Positions 42,441-54,354 of a stretch of DNA of 64,000 nt are shown here, piece after piece. A program made the translations under genes and the position numbers. The first letter of the stretch is position 1; each line of letters opens with the position of its first letter. Source of the stretch: Cryptomeria japonica (taxonomy: Eukaryota > Streptophyta > Pinopsida > Cupressales > Cupressaceae); the NCBI RefSeq assembly GCF_030272615.1, contig NC_081407.1, positions 434,654,730 to 434,718,729 of the forward strand, in the 5' to 3' direction. Under the pieces are notes generated by a model. It did not search any database. It was not told the DNA's origin and was given only the letters and a program-made list of their open reading frames with translations.

Positions 42441-43348
42441 CAATAACTAATAGCATTATATGCTATTGGGTTAATACCCCGATAGTATATTAATGCCCGA
42501 TAGCATTTAGATCGACGCTTAACTATGTTAAGTAGGTCGTCGATCTAATCCATCTTTATCCAATATCAATATCATAATCAAGATCAAAGTTACAGTCTGA
42601 TAAACATATTCAGTTCAGATAATCTAATAGCATAGATGAGTAAACCAAAAACAGAATAGAGGAGATTAATGAGTTAGGAAAATCTTATCTTGCAAAAGCT
42701 ACTAATGCATTAACATTTATCATCTTGGTTTTAATCTGTTTGCATGTTTTCCTTCAGCAGATTAGATAAATCCTTTTGGTGTGTAGGTATTTGATGGATT
42801 TAGGCTCATACCATTGAAGATATGCTGATTGTGTATCCTTGTGTATGGTTAGCCCGAGCCTTTAAAATTGTGTTTAGTTCAATTGCAGGTGCTCGTCTGA
42901 GCTGCGCCAAAATTGGGTGTTTGGGCATGTACCTGCAGTCTGAAAATGTTGTAAGTGCCCTTGAAGATTGTACCGTTCTTGTGAGGTTGTGAGTTATTTT
43001 GGCCAAGTAGGGATTGGTTATGTTGAATCCGTCTACTTGCACACCAGTCTTGTTAACTTTAGGTCTCTTAACCCTGTCCTTTTGCATTTATTTTTCTTGC
43101 AACATCTTAGGATGCAGACCAGCTTGTTGTAAACGTAAGGCCCCTTGTGCTCCCAACAAATCACATCAGACCATTGAGTTATCCCGCAGTTAAGAACTGA
43201 CATTTGGAACCTTGAGGTTGTCCCCTTTGATCAACTAAAACAACATTAGGGATTCCTTATACAAGAGAGGATAGGATACTCGACGAGTACATTCTATTCT
43301 GCATTGGCCGGATAGAGTCGTAGCAATGCAACTTTAGCCACGTCAATA

Positions 43349-44363
43349 CGATGAAGCTGAGAAATTTCAAATGAAGAAAAATGGTATAAAGGCCAAGAAG
43401 ATGTTGATTGATTCGGTGAAGGATCATTTAGTGCCACTTATCTCCAAGATGTCAACCGCTAGAGATATGTTCAAAACCTTGGAAGGACTTTATGAGATCA
43501 ACAACACTAGTAGAGCCCTAGCTCTAAGGCAACAACTTCATCAAATCAAGATGGCGAAAGGAGAATCTGTCATATCATACTTCATGAAGATTATTGAGTT
43601 AAGAGATTAACTAAGCGCCATTGGAGATCAAGTTGTGGACAAAGACCTTGTCATGTTGGCATTAAATGGTCTCCCTCAATCTTGGGAACCATTAATTCAA
43701 AGTGTTAGTGGGAGATCCAAGTTTCCCAAGTTTGACCGTCTTTGTGCAGATTGCATCCAAGAAGAATCTAGGTTGGCTGCAAGGGGAAATGGCCGAAACT
43801 CTCACAATGAAGAAAATCATGATCTAGCCACTCAAACTACAAAGAAGAAAGGAAGAGATGGGAGAAAAGGCAACTTCAAAAGAAACATAGATAGAAGTTC
43901 AGTTTCCATACCTAATTCTAAGAAGAAGAAAGATCTCTCCCACATCTAGTGTTTTAGATGTGACAAGTACGGTCACTATGCAAGAGATTGTTTGACAAGG
44001 CCAAAGCAACATGCTTCTATGGCAGATGTTGGTGAAGTGTCTCCTCAAAAGGAATCTAGGAACAACCAAGAAGGGTTTCTATTTATTTCTGCCCTATCTA
44101 GCAGTGTTCCAACCGATAGCAGCACTTGGTTGATTGATAGTGGCGCTTCTTGTCACATCACAGGTTATAGGGAACATCTTTCAGACTTGGTGGAAAGAAA
44201 GACCAATCTTCAAGTGGTAATTGGAGATGATGCATGCTACTCGGTGAAAGGCTCTAGATCTACCTCTCTCAACTTAGAATCTGACATCCCTCTCCATCAA
44301 AGTGATGTCTTGTTCGTGCTGGGAATCAAGAGGAACCTTGTCTCCATTTCAGCCTTGGAAGAC
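43349..44363 (+). pseudogene. Copia 2 gag C-terminus, zinc knuckle and protease
   Basis: One frame with stops at 43608 and 43947. NGIKAKKMLIDSVKDHLVP, ALALRQQLHQIKMAKGESV and LNGLPQSWEPLIQSVSG are the UBN2 gag domain. The knuckle CFRCDKYGHYARDC is complete (CX2CX4HX4C). The protease shows STWLIDSGASCHITG with the DSG triad intact and ends at SISALED, where a solo LTR is inserted. Confidence 0.9.
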
Positions 44364-45946
44364 TGTAAAGTTCCCTACCCAATATCCTGAAATGAAGGCA
44401 AAGAGTTGGTAAACTGAAAGAAAGCAATTACCCTTTTAATCTAATAATTTTTGATAATATACGTAAAGATCCAAATTATTAAGAATCCTATGGTTTCACA
44501 TATTAAATAATTATGATTTAATTATCAGTTGTGCGGTTCCAGTTTAATGTTACAGGTTTGGTAATCATGATAGGGTTGCCCATCCAGACCCTGCTATGCC
44601 CACTGGTCTTACTGGCATAGTGTGGGTCTTACGTCCCTAACCATACTCCGTTTGGGGTTCCAAGTCTTGTCCCGATTGCCCATCCAGACCAGGCTGTGCC
44701 CATCGGGTCATACAACGTGGTGTGGGTCTTATCTCCCTGATCATACTTGTACCCTTATCATTTCACTATAGTTGATCACATATTAATCAATTAATACCTT
44801 ATTTATATTGTTATTCATTGATTATCTATTCTGATCTTCATTATGTTATTCAACACCATTGCTTGTTCTACAGATGGTATTAAATATATGACCATAGTAT
44901 TGTCATCTTACTGTGCCTTCATCAGATTCAGTTCACATTATCATTATAGGTAATTTTATGATTATTATATCGGGGAAACAGAATATAAATCCATTAGACT
45001 TATATACTGTGTTATAATGTGTTTCATTCTATTATGATTACATATATCAAATCATCGACATTAGATATGCTGTGAATTTTCTGTAGCTTTATTAGCAGAT
45101 TATTAGCAGATTTCCAGACAAGTGAAAGCAGTCTGTATTTATCTCATATTATAACTGTTTGACAACGACTGATACAGTTTATTAATCTCCATTATTAGGC
45201 ACACTAAATTATTCTATTACTATTACTTGTTATGCAGAATGCAAATCCATTAATGTTATTTAATGTAATATAATATGATTCTTTGCTTTATGAATTTGAA
45301 TGCATCCACAGATTACTACAGATTTCTGAAGGTTTATTACAGATTAATTTCAGCTACTAAATTATTATAAATCTGTTTATATATATTATATATTCAAACT
45401 GCTTTGAAATTTTAATGATCATATCAGCATTAAAATTTATTATCTATCATACGAACTAGATATTCACATTGTTCAGTTCCTAAGGAGACTTACCTGGATC
45501 GGCTCTCCTCTGATTTTTTCCTGATCGCCTTTCCTTGGGACTTTCCTTCCTTCCCTGGCGCGATTCCTTAATTCTTTTATTCTCGTCTGCAAGCTTTTCC
45601 CTCTCCAATCCTCTCCTCCCCTGTAGGAGCCCATCGAAGCCTTATAAAACGTATCGTGCAACCATGGCCGGATGAGTCATGACCCTTTGGAGGGATGCAA
45701 TATCGCACGGTATAACTTATGGGTTATAAGTAACAAAATATTTAATATCAATCGTTAACATTTACAATAGAATATCATTTTGATTACACTATTAAGCAAT
45801 AGTAATTTACATAAATCAGATATTACATAAATATTGTTGTTTTTTAACACAACAAATGCGTTTAATATTCAGTGTCAAAAATTAAATAAAGATTTGTAGT
45901 ATAAAAATATATTCATGTTTAGTACATTCAATTCTGGGACATGACA
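44364..45946 (+). mobile_element. Solo LTR (1.58 kb, TSD AAGAC) in copia 2
   Basis: TGTAAAGTTCCCTACCC to CTGGGACATGACA, flanked by AAGAC (44359-44363 and 45947-45951). Its removal joins ALED to KGYQ in frame. Contains a 100-base tandem duplication around 44575-44755 (TTGCCCATCCAGACC twice). ORF 45473-45661 is not credible. Orientation is arbitrary as there is no internal sequence. Confidence 0.88.
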
Positions 45947-47031
45947 AAGACAAAGGTTATCAAGTTGCATTTTCAGAAGGGAAAGTTCTTGCTTGGCCAA
46001 AGAACTCTAGCATCAAGACAACACGTGTGATTGGGAATCGGCATGAAAGTCTATACAAGTTTTCCATCCGTCCAGTTCAAGCTCTCCTACATGACTCTAC
46101 CAGTTCCAGCAAGCTATGGCATATAAGACTTGCTCATTTGCACTACAAGGCTCTCCCATCATTGGAGAAAATGGTTAAAAGTGTACCTAAGCTCAACCAT
46201 GAACATGGTGGCACTTGTAAAGGTTGCGCCATGGGTAAAAATATTAAGAGTCCATTTCATAGTAGTGAAAGTAGGTCAAAAGAAATATTAGACCTTGTAC
46301 ATTTTGATTTATGTGGTCCAATGTCAATGGCACCCCTAAGTGGATTTTTGTATTATGTAATTTTCATGGATGATTACTCTAGGAAGACTTGGATTTATTT
46401 TTTGAAGTCCAAAGAGTCTGAAGAAGTCCTAGATAGCTTTAAAGAGTTTAAGGCCCAAGTAGAAAACTTGTCTGTGAAGAGGATTAAAGTCTTAAGGTCT
46501 GATAATGGAGGTGAATACACTTCAGCAAGCTTTCGTAATTTCTGCATTGAGGCAAGAATTAAGAGGGAGCTTTGTGTTCCTTACAACCCACATCAAAATG
46601 GGATTGCAGAAAGGAAGAACAGATCCATAGTTGAAGCAGCTAAAGCCATGATTCATGACCAAGACTTGCAAACCTTTCTTTGGGCAGAAGCTTCTAGAAC
46701 AATAGTATATGTTCAGAATAGATGTCCTCATCGGATATTGCAGAACATGGCTCCAGAAGAAGCCTTTTCAGGGGTTAAGCTTGAAGTGAGTCATTTGAGA
46801 ATCTTTGGTTGCCCAGTATACGTTCATGTACCTAAAGATAAAAGAACCAAGTTGGAACCTTCTGGCAAGAGAGGAATATTTATGGGCTACAGTGAAATTT
46901 CAAAAGCCTACAGGATTAACTTTCCAAGACAGAAACATATAGAGGTTAGCAGAGATGTTACATTTGAGGAAGATGTTGCATTCAGAAGATCTAAAGGTTC
47001 ATGCATGGAGATAGATGATGATGACCTGTAA
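45947..47031 (+). pseudogene. Copia 2 GAG-pre-integrase and integrase
   Basis: LWHIRLAHLHYKALPSLEKM and CKGCAMGKN form the zinc module; VHFDLCGPMS (Asp), FMDDYSRKTWIYFLKSKE, RSDNGGEYTS (Asp), NGIAERKNRSIVEAAK (Glu) form an intact DDE core; HLRIFGCPVYVHVP and GIFMGYSEISKAYR complete the copia tail. 334 codons are open from 46027. A single TAA at 47029 separates it from RT in the same frame. Best-preserved integrase in the window. Confidence 0.93.
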
Positions 47032-47043
47032 AATCCTCAAGAC

Positions 47044-48172
47044 ATGGATGTTGATCATACTCCTGAGATTCAGAGGGAGTCTACTGAACTTGTAGAGGCT
47101 GTTGATCCAATTGAACCCTTGGAACCTATTGATGGTCTGAGAGACATTGTCATAAGCAAGAAGAGACCTCTTTGGGCTAGGAAAATTACGCAGGAGGCTG
47201 AAAAGTTTGTAGCTCCTAGAGGCACATTCAAAGAAAGCAAAAGACCTCAGGAATTTTCAAGTTATGTTGCATTAATGAGTAATATCATTGAATTTGAACC
47301 TTCCAGTGTTGAGGAAGCTTCAAGTCAGCATGCATGGAGAGATGCTATGGATGAAGAATATCAATCCATTATTAAGAATGATGTTTGGGACATTGTTCCA
47401 AGACCTGAAGGTAAATCAGTTGTATCCTTCAAATGGCTGTTCAAGATCAAGCATGCAGCAGATGGAAGTATTGAGAAATACAAAGCAAGATTTGTAGCTA
47501 GAGGATTCTCTCAAAAGGAGGGAATAGACTATGAAGAAACCTTTGCTCTAGTTGCCCGCTATACTTCTATCAGGACTATTATTGACATTGCAGCAACAAA
47601 ATGATGGATCTACATCAGATGGATGTGAAGACAGATTTTCTCAATGGGGTAATTGAAGAAGAGGTCTACATTGAGCAACCTGAAGGCTTTTTGATTCATG
47701 GGAAGGAGTCTCATGTTTGCAGATTAAAGAAGGCTTTGTATGGCCTAAAGCAAGCTCCTCGTGCTTGGTATGAGAGGATTGATCGATACTTGATGGGCTT
47801 GGGGTTCTTCAAGAATGATGCAGATCCAAATCTTTACTTCAAGGTAATTGATGGCGAGGCTCTTATTTTGGTTCTTTATGTTGATGATTTATTTATTACT
47901 GGAGAAGATCATCTCATTGACAAATGTAAGGAGGAGTTAGCTTCTGAGTTTGAGATGAAGGACCTAGGTCTTATGCACTATTTTCTAGGATTGGAGGTAT
48001 GGCAAAGACCCGGTGAGATTATTCTAAGTCAAGGGAAATATACCATAGATATCTTGAAGAGATTTGGAATGATGGACTGCAAGTCTATGTCTACAACTAT
48101 GGAGACAAATTTGAAGAAGTTGAGTGAGTCTGCAGCTAGTTCAGATTTGGTAGGCTAGTTCAGATTTGGTAG
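47044..48172 (+). pseudogene. Copia 2 reverse transcriptase
   Basis: WRDAMDEEYQSIIKNDVWDI, SFKWLFKIKHAADGS, KARFVARGFSQKEGIDYEET, then a 1-base loss near 47600, then HQMDVKTDFLNGVIEEEVYI (Asp), [17 protein letters not shown] and LYVDDLFITGEDH with an intact YVDD box, followed by MKDLGLMHYFLGLEV. A 19-base duplication at 48135-48172 shifts the frame before RNase H. Confidence 0.93.
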
Positions 48173-48850
48173 ATCCTATCATGTACAGACAATTGATTGG
48201 TTCATTGATGTATCTAGTCAATACTAGACCTGACATTTGTTATGCAATGAGTTCTCTCAGTTAGTTTATATGTGAACCAAGACATATTCATCTAGTTGTA
48301 GCAAAACATATATTGAGGTACTTGCGTGGCACTGTAGGATATGGGTTGAGATATACTTCTAGTGCTGATCTAAATCTGCAAGGATATTCTGATTTTGATT
48401 GGGCAAGGAGTGTTACTAATTGGAAGAGCACCTCAGGTTGTTGCTTCAGTTTGGGGTCTGCTATGGTTTCTTGGTGTAGTAGGAAGCAGTCTTCAGTGGC
48501 ACTAAGCACCGCAGAAGAAGAGTTTATTGCAGCATGTGTGGCAGCCCGAGAAGCAGTGTGGCTTCGGAAGCTCCTTGTAGGATTGTTTGGACAATCGATG
48601 GAGCCTACTGTCATTCATTGTGATAATCAAAGTTGTGTGAAACTTTCTGTCAACCTTGTGTTTCATGACAGAACAAAACATGTGGAGATCAAATACCACT
48701 ACATTCAAGATATGATTCTAAAGAAAGCCATTCAGCTGTGGTACATTAGCATTGATGATTAGACGACCGATATTCTCACCAAGTCCCTTGCCAAAGTGAA
48801 GTTTGTGCATTTTCGAGACAAGCTTGGAGTGCACTTGGGCATTTTGTGCA
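48173..48850 (+). pseudogene. Copia 2 RNase H
   Basis: DPIMYRQLIGSLMYLVNTRP then a stop near 48260, GYSDFDWARSVTNWKSTSG (Asp), LSTAEEEFIAACVAAREAVW (Glu), IHCDNQSCVKLSVN (Asp), and a tail TDILTKSLAKVKFVHFRDKL after the stop at 48760. The frame runs on into 36-bp repeats. Confidence 0.9.
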
Positions 48851-48960
48851 TTTTTGTGATATTATTAAAACCATTAAATGGGGCAATTTTTGTGATATTA
48901 TTAAAACCATTAAATGGGGCAATTTTTGTGATATTATTAAAACCATCTAATTGGGCCAAC
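48850..48960 (+). repeat. 36-bp tandem repeat, 3 copies
   Basis: ATTTTTGTGATATTATTAAA plus CCATTAAATGGGGCA repeats at 48850, 48886 and 48922, the third copy diverged (CCATCTAATTGGGCC). Starts at the C-terminal end of the copia 2 frame, where a polypurine tract and 3' LTR would be expected. Confidence 0.88.
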
Positions 48961-49829
48961 CTTCTTTTTGTGATATTATTAAAACTCTTTCCCAAAACTT
49001 GGGCGCTTGCAATAAGAAGGTTGGCCCAATTAGATGGGGCACACAAAAACTATTAAATTAAAGGGGCACACAAAAATTATTAAATTACATTCTCTTTGTC
49101 AAAGAGGTCGGTCCACTTGCTGTCCCATAAGTATATTAATAAAATATTAATATAATTACCATTAAACAAGGCCACTTCCACACAGGGTTTTTATTAATAT
49201 TCTGCCTTATGATTTAATTCTTCTGCTCTCAGGAAGCAATAATGTCTGCTCCAGGAACACCTCCATCTCTGCCTTCATTTCTGCTCTTTTTAACAATACA
49301 ACTGTTTTACATCAATAACAAAATAATCCAACAATTAAACCTCCAAAACCCACACCAAGAAAGTACTAAATCCACGTCAAAGGAAAGAGTTTCCTCACTT
49401 TCCAAGGAAGTCGCCAAACCCTCCATAAATCCCACACCAAAAAGTATCATAATGCAGCCGACCAAGCTTCTCAAAAATCCATGCTAGACAATATCCCCAT
49501 TAAATCTCCACCAATAAGATACTTCAAAAACTGGAAATCTGTTTCTGAATAGGTCTTTCACAATATTTGCAATATGACCAGATAACCTACAATTTTGTCT
49601 CTGAAAGAGACTTCACAAAATTGAAAACTCAATCTTTGGAAGCACAATGAAATACTTGTAAGATATCTGCAACAATACCAGCCAAAGTAGATCTTTCACT
49701 ATCGTAGCTAGTCTTCTTCAAGGGGATTTCATCCTCAGGAAGGCTGAGTCAAACCAAGTCCAACTCCAGAAACCACATAGGGTTTTTTTCACATCAGAGA
49801 GAAATAGCAGAAATAATAAACTCAACAAC
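48961..49829. other. Non-coding sequence between copia 2 and the next LTR element
   Basis: Contains further diverged bits of the 36-bp repeat up to 49085 and AT-rich text. The ORF at 49242-49487 lacks family features. The right part probably belongs to the LTR of the copia remnant whose gag starts at 55880, separated by the 49830-55101 element. Confidence 0.4.
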
Positions 49830-52158
49830 TGTCATGCCCCCGCCATGATCCTTCTCACCACCTACCTTAAAAGAAAATAATTTAATAAAATCAGATATAC
49901 ATGCTCAGAAAATTGTCTTATTTATAAGACCACAATTTTCTAATATCAAAGCCTAACAGCCACTCGAGGGAGTTATTAATACTGATTTCTTTAACTAGTG
50001 ATTTGTTAGTCTTAAACCAGTCATTGAGTAAACCAATTTCCTAAAGCCACGATGGATGAATAGGCTTGGGGAGAGGCAGCGATTCTATGCTCATGTCAAT
50101 ACATGTGTTTATCAATCATTGACAGGAAGCAACTGCCTTAATCAGCAAACTTGTGAACTTAGCAAATTACTGAGCATGCGGTTGCCAAGAGGTATGTAGT
50201 TAATTTGGAAAAAAGTAGCGTTTTATTAAGTCAGGGGTAACGGTCAGCTTGAAAGGAGACACCACTTTAGAAGGGACGTGGCCATAAGAAGGGTCATAAC
50301 CCTCCATTACCGATGGAGGGATATACTTATATGTTGCAGATCGACACTCCAAGGAGAGGAGGAGGGATATGGATAAGGATATAGAATATTGGATGCCTTA
50401 GCAAGTAATCAGATCAGACTATAATCTGTTAATATTCCAATTTTCTGTGGTAATGTAGAGATTATTGTTCAGTTCTATATATGAATTTATATGCACATCT
50501 CTGTTATATACTAATAAGTATTAAAATATACATAACAACACTACAACAGTCTGTCACATAGGGTAAGGAAGGAACCGCATTAAGAGAGAACAACTTGTAG
50601 GGCACCTCGCTACAGTGGCAAGTAGAGAGAACAGCTATTAGGGCACCCTATTGCATTGTAAGAGAGGGAGAGAATGGCTAAGTGCACCCTATTGCAATTT
50701 CCCTTCCAACCTTGTAATGTCCCTTATTTGGAAGCTGTCATATTTCCAACAATTATTATACATTACTGAATGCATTACCAAGTTATTATGCCCATTTTAC
50801 AATTAATTCTACATTTCATAATTCATAGCCTTCTATATTATGATCTAACCTTGTTACTACCAAACCCTAAGGGAGGAAGGGGTGATTATGTTGCCAAGGC
50901 GCTAAGAAACCAAACTACACAGGCTCCCTCAAGGTATACGGATGCAGACCCTTACCCCATCTCGAAATTATACCCTCAAGGTTTATGGAATCCGATCCTT
51001 ACCCCATCTCGAAATTATAACCTCAAGGTTTATGGAATCCGATCCTTACCCCATCTCGGGACTACCTAATTGGTTGGAATTAGACTGCCTCTCCCTGAGC
51101 ACAAATCTAGCCCATCCTCGAAAAGGCATTTGCGAAAGATGAAGGAATAGGCTATGGGTATTCTAACTTTTCATGTGCTATGAATATATATGAAATTAAG
51201 TATGACTGTCATACGTATTGCAGTCTATATAAATATTACTACTAAATTCTGCATAAGAACATTATCAGGCTTCATATATCAAGCATACATATTAAGCACA
51301 TCCCCATGCATACCACCAAGAACAAGGATGTTACTGCTTGTAACTTAATAACAGTTCTGATCTGATCTGATTGATGGTGATCCCTGGAGGCTTTTGATTC
51401 CTTTCCTTTGTATCTCTCAATGTGAGGGAGAGGTCACACCTCTTCATCATGTATGCCCTTTGGCAAGAGACACACCCTTTCACCATTATCACCCTTTGAA
51501 AGAGTACAACTCTTCATTATTTCTTCCCTTTGAAAGGGACACAACCTTTCACAATCAGATCTGCATATCTGATTCCCCAATTATCCCCCCTCAAATGAGG
51601 TTCTCTTCTCCCTTTTATATCTCATGTTTGAGGGAGTCAAAACTTTTCATTTTTGGTCTTTTGACCATTCATTAACTTAATTAAATTTTAATTATATTCT
51701 TTTATATCTTAATTTAATTTTTAATATTTTAATTTTTTTTATTATTTATTATTAAATTCTATTTCAAAGTGGGGACATTACAAACCCCTACGTTGAGGAA
51801 CCGTTGATGAACCCAAAGATCTCCAGCCATGGAAGAATAAAGGGGGATTGCATGGAGGGAGAACAGTTGTCTTAAGCACCCTACCATGCCTCCTTATTCC
51901 ATATCTTATATAACTGAGATTCACATACAAATCAGACTTGCTGCATATTGATGAATATATGATTTCCCTTCTCTAATAGACTTATTTCATGAATTGTGTC
52001 TGCAATGTTACCTAACTTGATTGCAGGTTTCTGGAACAGGCTTAGCTCATCTTATTTTTAAGAAAAAAATGTACCCCTAACTATATTATATGCTTTGTTT
52101 CATTTGGTTTTGTGAATTTAGGGCAAAATGTAGAATGGTCCAGCAAGGGGACATTACA
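49830..52158 (+). repeat. 5' LTR of the ACAAC element (with nested solo LTR)
   Basis: After removal of 50713-51787 it is about 1.25 kb, equal to the 3' LTR. Shared text includes CAGCCACTCGAGGGAGT, TCGACACTCCAAGGAGAGGA and CTCCAGCCATGGAAGAAT. ORFs at 50770-51675 belong to the nested LTR and are not genes. Confidence 0.88.
50713..51782. mobile_element. Nested solo LTR (1.07 kb, TSD AACCT/AACCC)
   Basis: TGTAATGTCCCTTATTTGG to AGTGGGGACATTACA, inserted after AACCT (50708-50712) and followed by AACCC (51783-51787). The 3' LTR of the host element lacks it at the equivalent place (54730). Shares GCAGTCTATAT, ATTCTGCATAAGAACATTAT and ACAGTTCTGATCTGATCTGA with the 56392-58429 insertion, so both are one family. 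Includes a 50-base duplication (CTCGAAATTATA.CCTCAAGG at 50960-51030). Confidence 0.87.
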
Positions 52159-52160
52159 AA

Positions 52161-52176
52161 TGGTATCAGAGCATGA
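52161..52176 (+). promoter_or_regulatory. Primer binding site of the ACAAC element
   Basis: TGGTATCAGAGCATGA two bases after the LTR; complement of initiator-Met tRNA. Confidence 0.8.
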
Positions 52177-53856
52177 TCCTGCCCTCCTACAGGGTAAAGA
52201 CGAATCAATGAATCATTCTAGTCAATGAGAAGGAATCTAACAATACGTATTTTTATGTGTATGCTCTGTGTTTGGTTCAATACAAGTGAAATGTAATCCA
52301 CAATGGTGAGAACAAGTCAAGAGATTCTAATGGGAATCTTATCAATTTGTTCCACTCCAAATCCCCAACCATCTAGCATAATCTCCTAGTAATTTGTTCC
52401 ACTCCAAATCCCCAACCATCTAGCATAATCTCCTAGTATGAGAGAGAAAGGACAACATGCAGGCATTTTACTGTCAACCGTGTAGCATAACAAGGCCTCT
52501 TGCACATTGTCCATGTTGATGGGTAGCATCAAAATGAGATACTGTAATAGTGTGAATACCTATGACTATGAGACATTAAACTCAAGTAATCAAAGTGTTT
52601 TGAAGATGCCTTGGTCAAGGTCTTAGAACAATATTACAACACATTTGCAGCATGATTATGATTAGTTTGAGAGTACCTGCACCACATTGCATCGATATAT
52701 TGATGCAATAAAATTGTAACTAAATAAAAGGCTTGGGGCCACAATCCATCACATAACACAAATATTTGCACAATAAAGTTGTAGAGCCACAACACACCCA
52801 CAACATCAGGTTCAAGCTAAATTCATTCACAACTATGGTGAGTACCACAAGGTACTTAGAGAGAGTGATGATTTGACTAAAGAAGAAATGTTCCCCTCGT
52901 GACATTGAGAACTAAGAAGGAATATTTGCAGCATTACAAACCATCGATGAGATTCTTCAACATTCTATGGACTCTGTTAAATTTGCAAAGATAAAATCAT
53001 TGTAGTGGGACCTAGGTGTAGATCAACTGATAATGTTTGTTTTATAGTCCCCTTTAGTGGAAAATAAGGCAATTATAAGCTATAACTTAATTTGCCATGA
53101 AATTGCTCTTGATCAAGAGGAAAGACATATCCCATTATAGACGTCTACCAATTAATCCAATCCAACTAGAATGATGGAATATGGAAAGTATTAGTAAAAA
53201 TGGTCAAAGGTGAGTCTTCTTTTGACATCTTGAAGAACAAGTTCTGAAAATTGTCAATGATCCTCTGGAGACATGGACATGAAAATGGGAGGCCATTTTA
53301 TAACAAAAGTTACAAAACCAAACATTGCATGCTAAATCTGGAGTACAAATGCCAAACCAATAAACCAGACTTGTCTCATATATAACTAGGAGATGATTTG
53401 AAGGAGAAGTTTCAATTGGATTACCCTACCACGATAATGTGATTATTCTAATACAAGATCTATTCCACCCTTGTCAAATTCAATCACAAGGGGACAAGAT
53501 GGTGAAACAAAAGGGACAGTTCTTAAAACCCTTATGACAAAGAACATTACACAGATATGTGCCATGCTTTCTTATTTTAACATTAAGAGCTATCTATGAT
53601 ATTGTGCATGCAGTGGGATAACCTAATTGTTTCTCTACAGTTACACAGTAATGCATGAGAAAAACTTACGAATCTTGTCAACTCTAGATTCTATTGTTAC
53701 AAGTTAGTTCAAAATTGCAATTAAGGTAATATCAGAGTTGCACAGCAGAATCTAATTGTGCTATAATTCTAAGGGTTGATTTGAATCCGTGTAGTAAAAA
53801 AAGATTCAATGAAAACTAACATTGCTTGAGGACAAGCAATCTCGGGAAGTGCGGAC
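52177..53856 (+). other. Non-coding interior of the ACAAC element
   Basis: No gag or pol motif in any frame. Contains a 47-bp tandem duplication at 52344-52437 (ATTTGTTCCACTCCAAATCC). Before the 3' LTR, TTGCTTGAGGACAAGCAA forms a small palindrome followed by CTCGGGAAGTGCGGAC in the polypurine position. Confidence 0.6.
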
Positions 53857-54305
53857 TGTCATGCCCCCACCATGATACTTCTCACCATCTACCTTAAAAG
53901 AAAAAAAAATAATAAAATCAGATATACATGCTGAGAAAATTGTATTATTTGTAGGACTTCACAATTTTCTAATATCAATGCGTAACAGCCACTCGAGGGA
54001 GTATTCATTTCTTTAACTAGCGATACGTTAGTCTTAAACCAGTCATTGAGTAAACCAATTTCCTAAAGCCACTATGGATGAAGAAGCTTGGGGACAGGCA
54101 GTGATTCTTTGCTCATGTCAACAGGTGTTTATCAATCATTGGCAGGAAGCAACTCCTTTAATCAGCAAACTCATAAACTTAGCAAATTTCTGAGCATGCG
54201 GTTGCCAAGGGGTATGTATAATTTGAAAAAAGGTAGAGATTTATTAAGTCAAGGGGTAATGGTCAGCTTGAAAGGAGACACCACTTTAGAAGGGACGTGG
54301 GCTTA

Positions 54306-54354
<49 letters not shown>

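Larger units (their letters stand above)
39880..43348. mobile_element. Unclassified 3.5-kb insertion in copia 2 gag (TSD CGATG)
   Basis: Starts TGTTGTGCATAGTGC, ends CCACGTCAATA, and is flanked by CGATG (39875-39879 and 43349-43353). Removing it restores the gag frame. No pol domain inside. It contains a GGCCGAAAA-rich segment (39990-41130), a G-run followed by TGTCGTTTTGCC at about 41157, a TATA box (CTATAAAAGG near 41741), a long hairpin (42120-42190) and 46-50-bp repeats (about 42236-42440). It may be a very long solo LTR or a non-autonomous element. Confidence 0.7.
39148..48850 (+). mobile_element. Ty1/copia element 2, nearly complete pol, two nested insertions, no 3' LTR
   Basis: Plus strand: 5' LTR (39148-39636), PBS, gag start, insertion (39880-43348), gag/protease, solo LTR (44364-45946), integrase, RT, RNase H (to about 48830). 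Most catalytic motifs are intact and defects are few: stops at 43608, 43947, 47029, about 48260 and 48760, a 1-base loss near 47600 and a 19-base duplication at 48135-48172. The 3' LTR is missing, replaced by 36-bp repeats from 48850. Confidence 0.88.

Noticed and set aside
49242..49487. 81-codon ORF starting MSAPGTPPSLPSF
   Set aside because: No domain, Ser/Lys/Pro-rich low complexity, and located in LTR-like non-coding DNA.
52161..52176. TGGTATCAGAGC sequences (also at 39637 and 8820) as tRNA gene parts
   Set aside because: They sit directly after LTR ends and are primer binding sites; no cloverleaf surrounds them.
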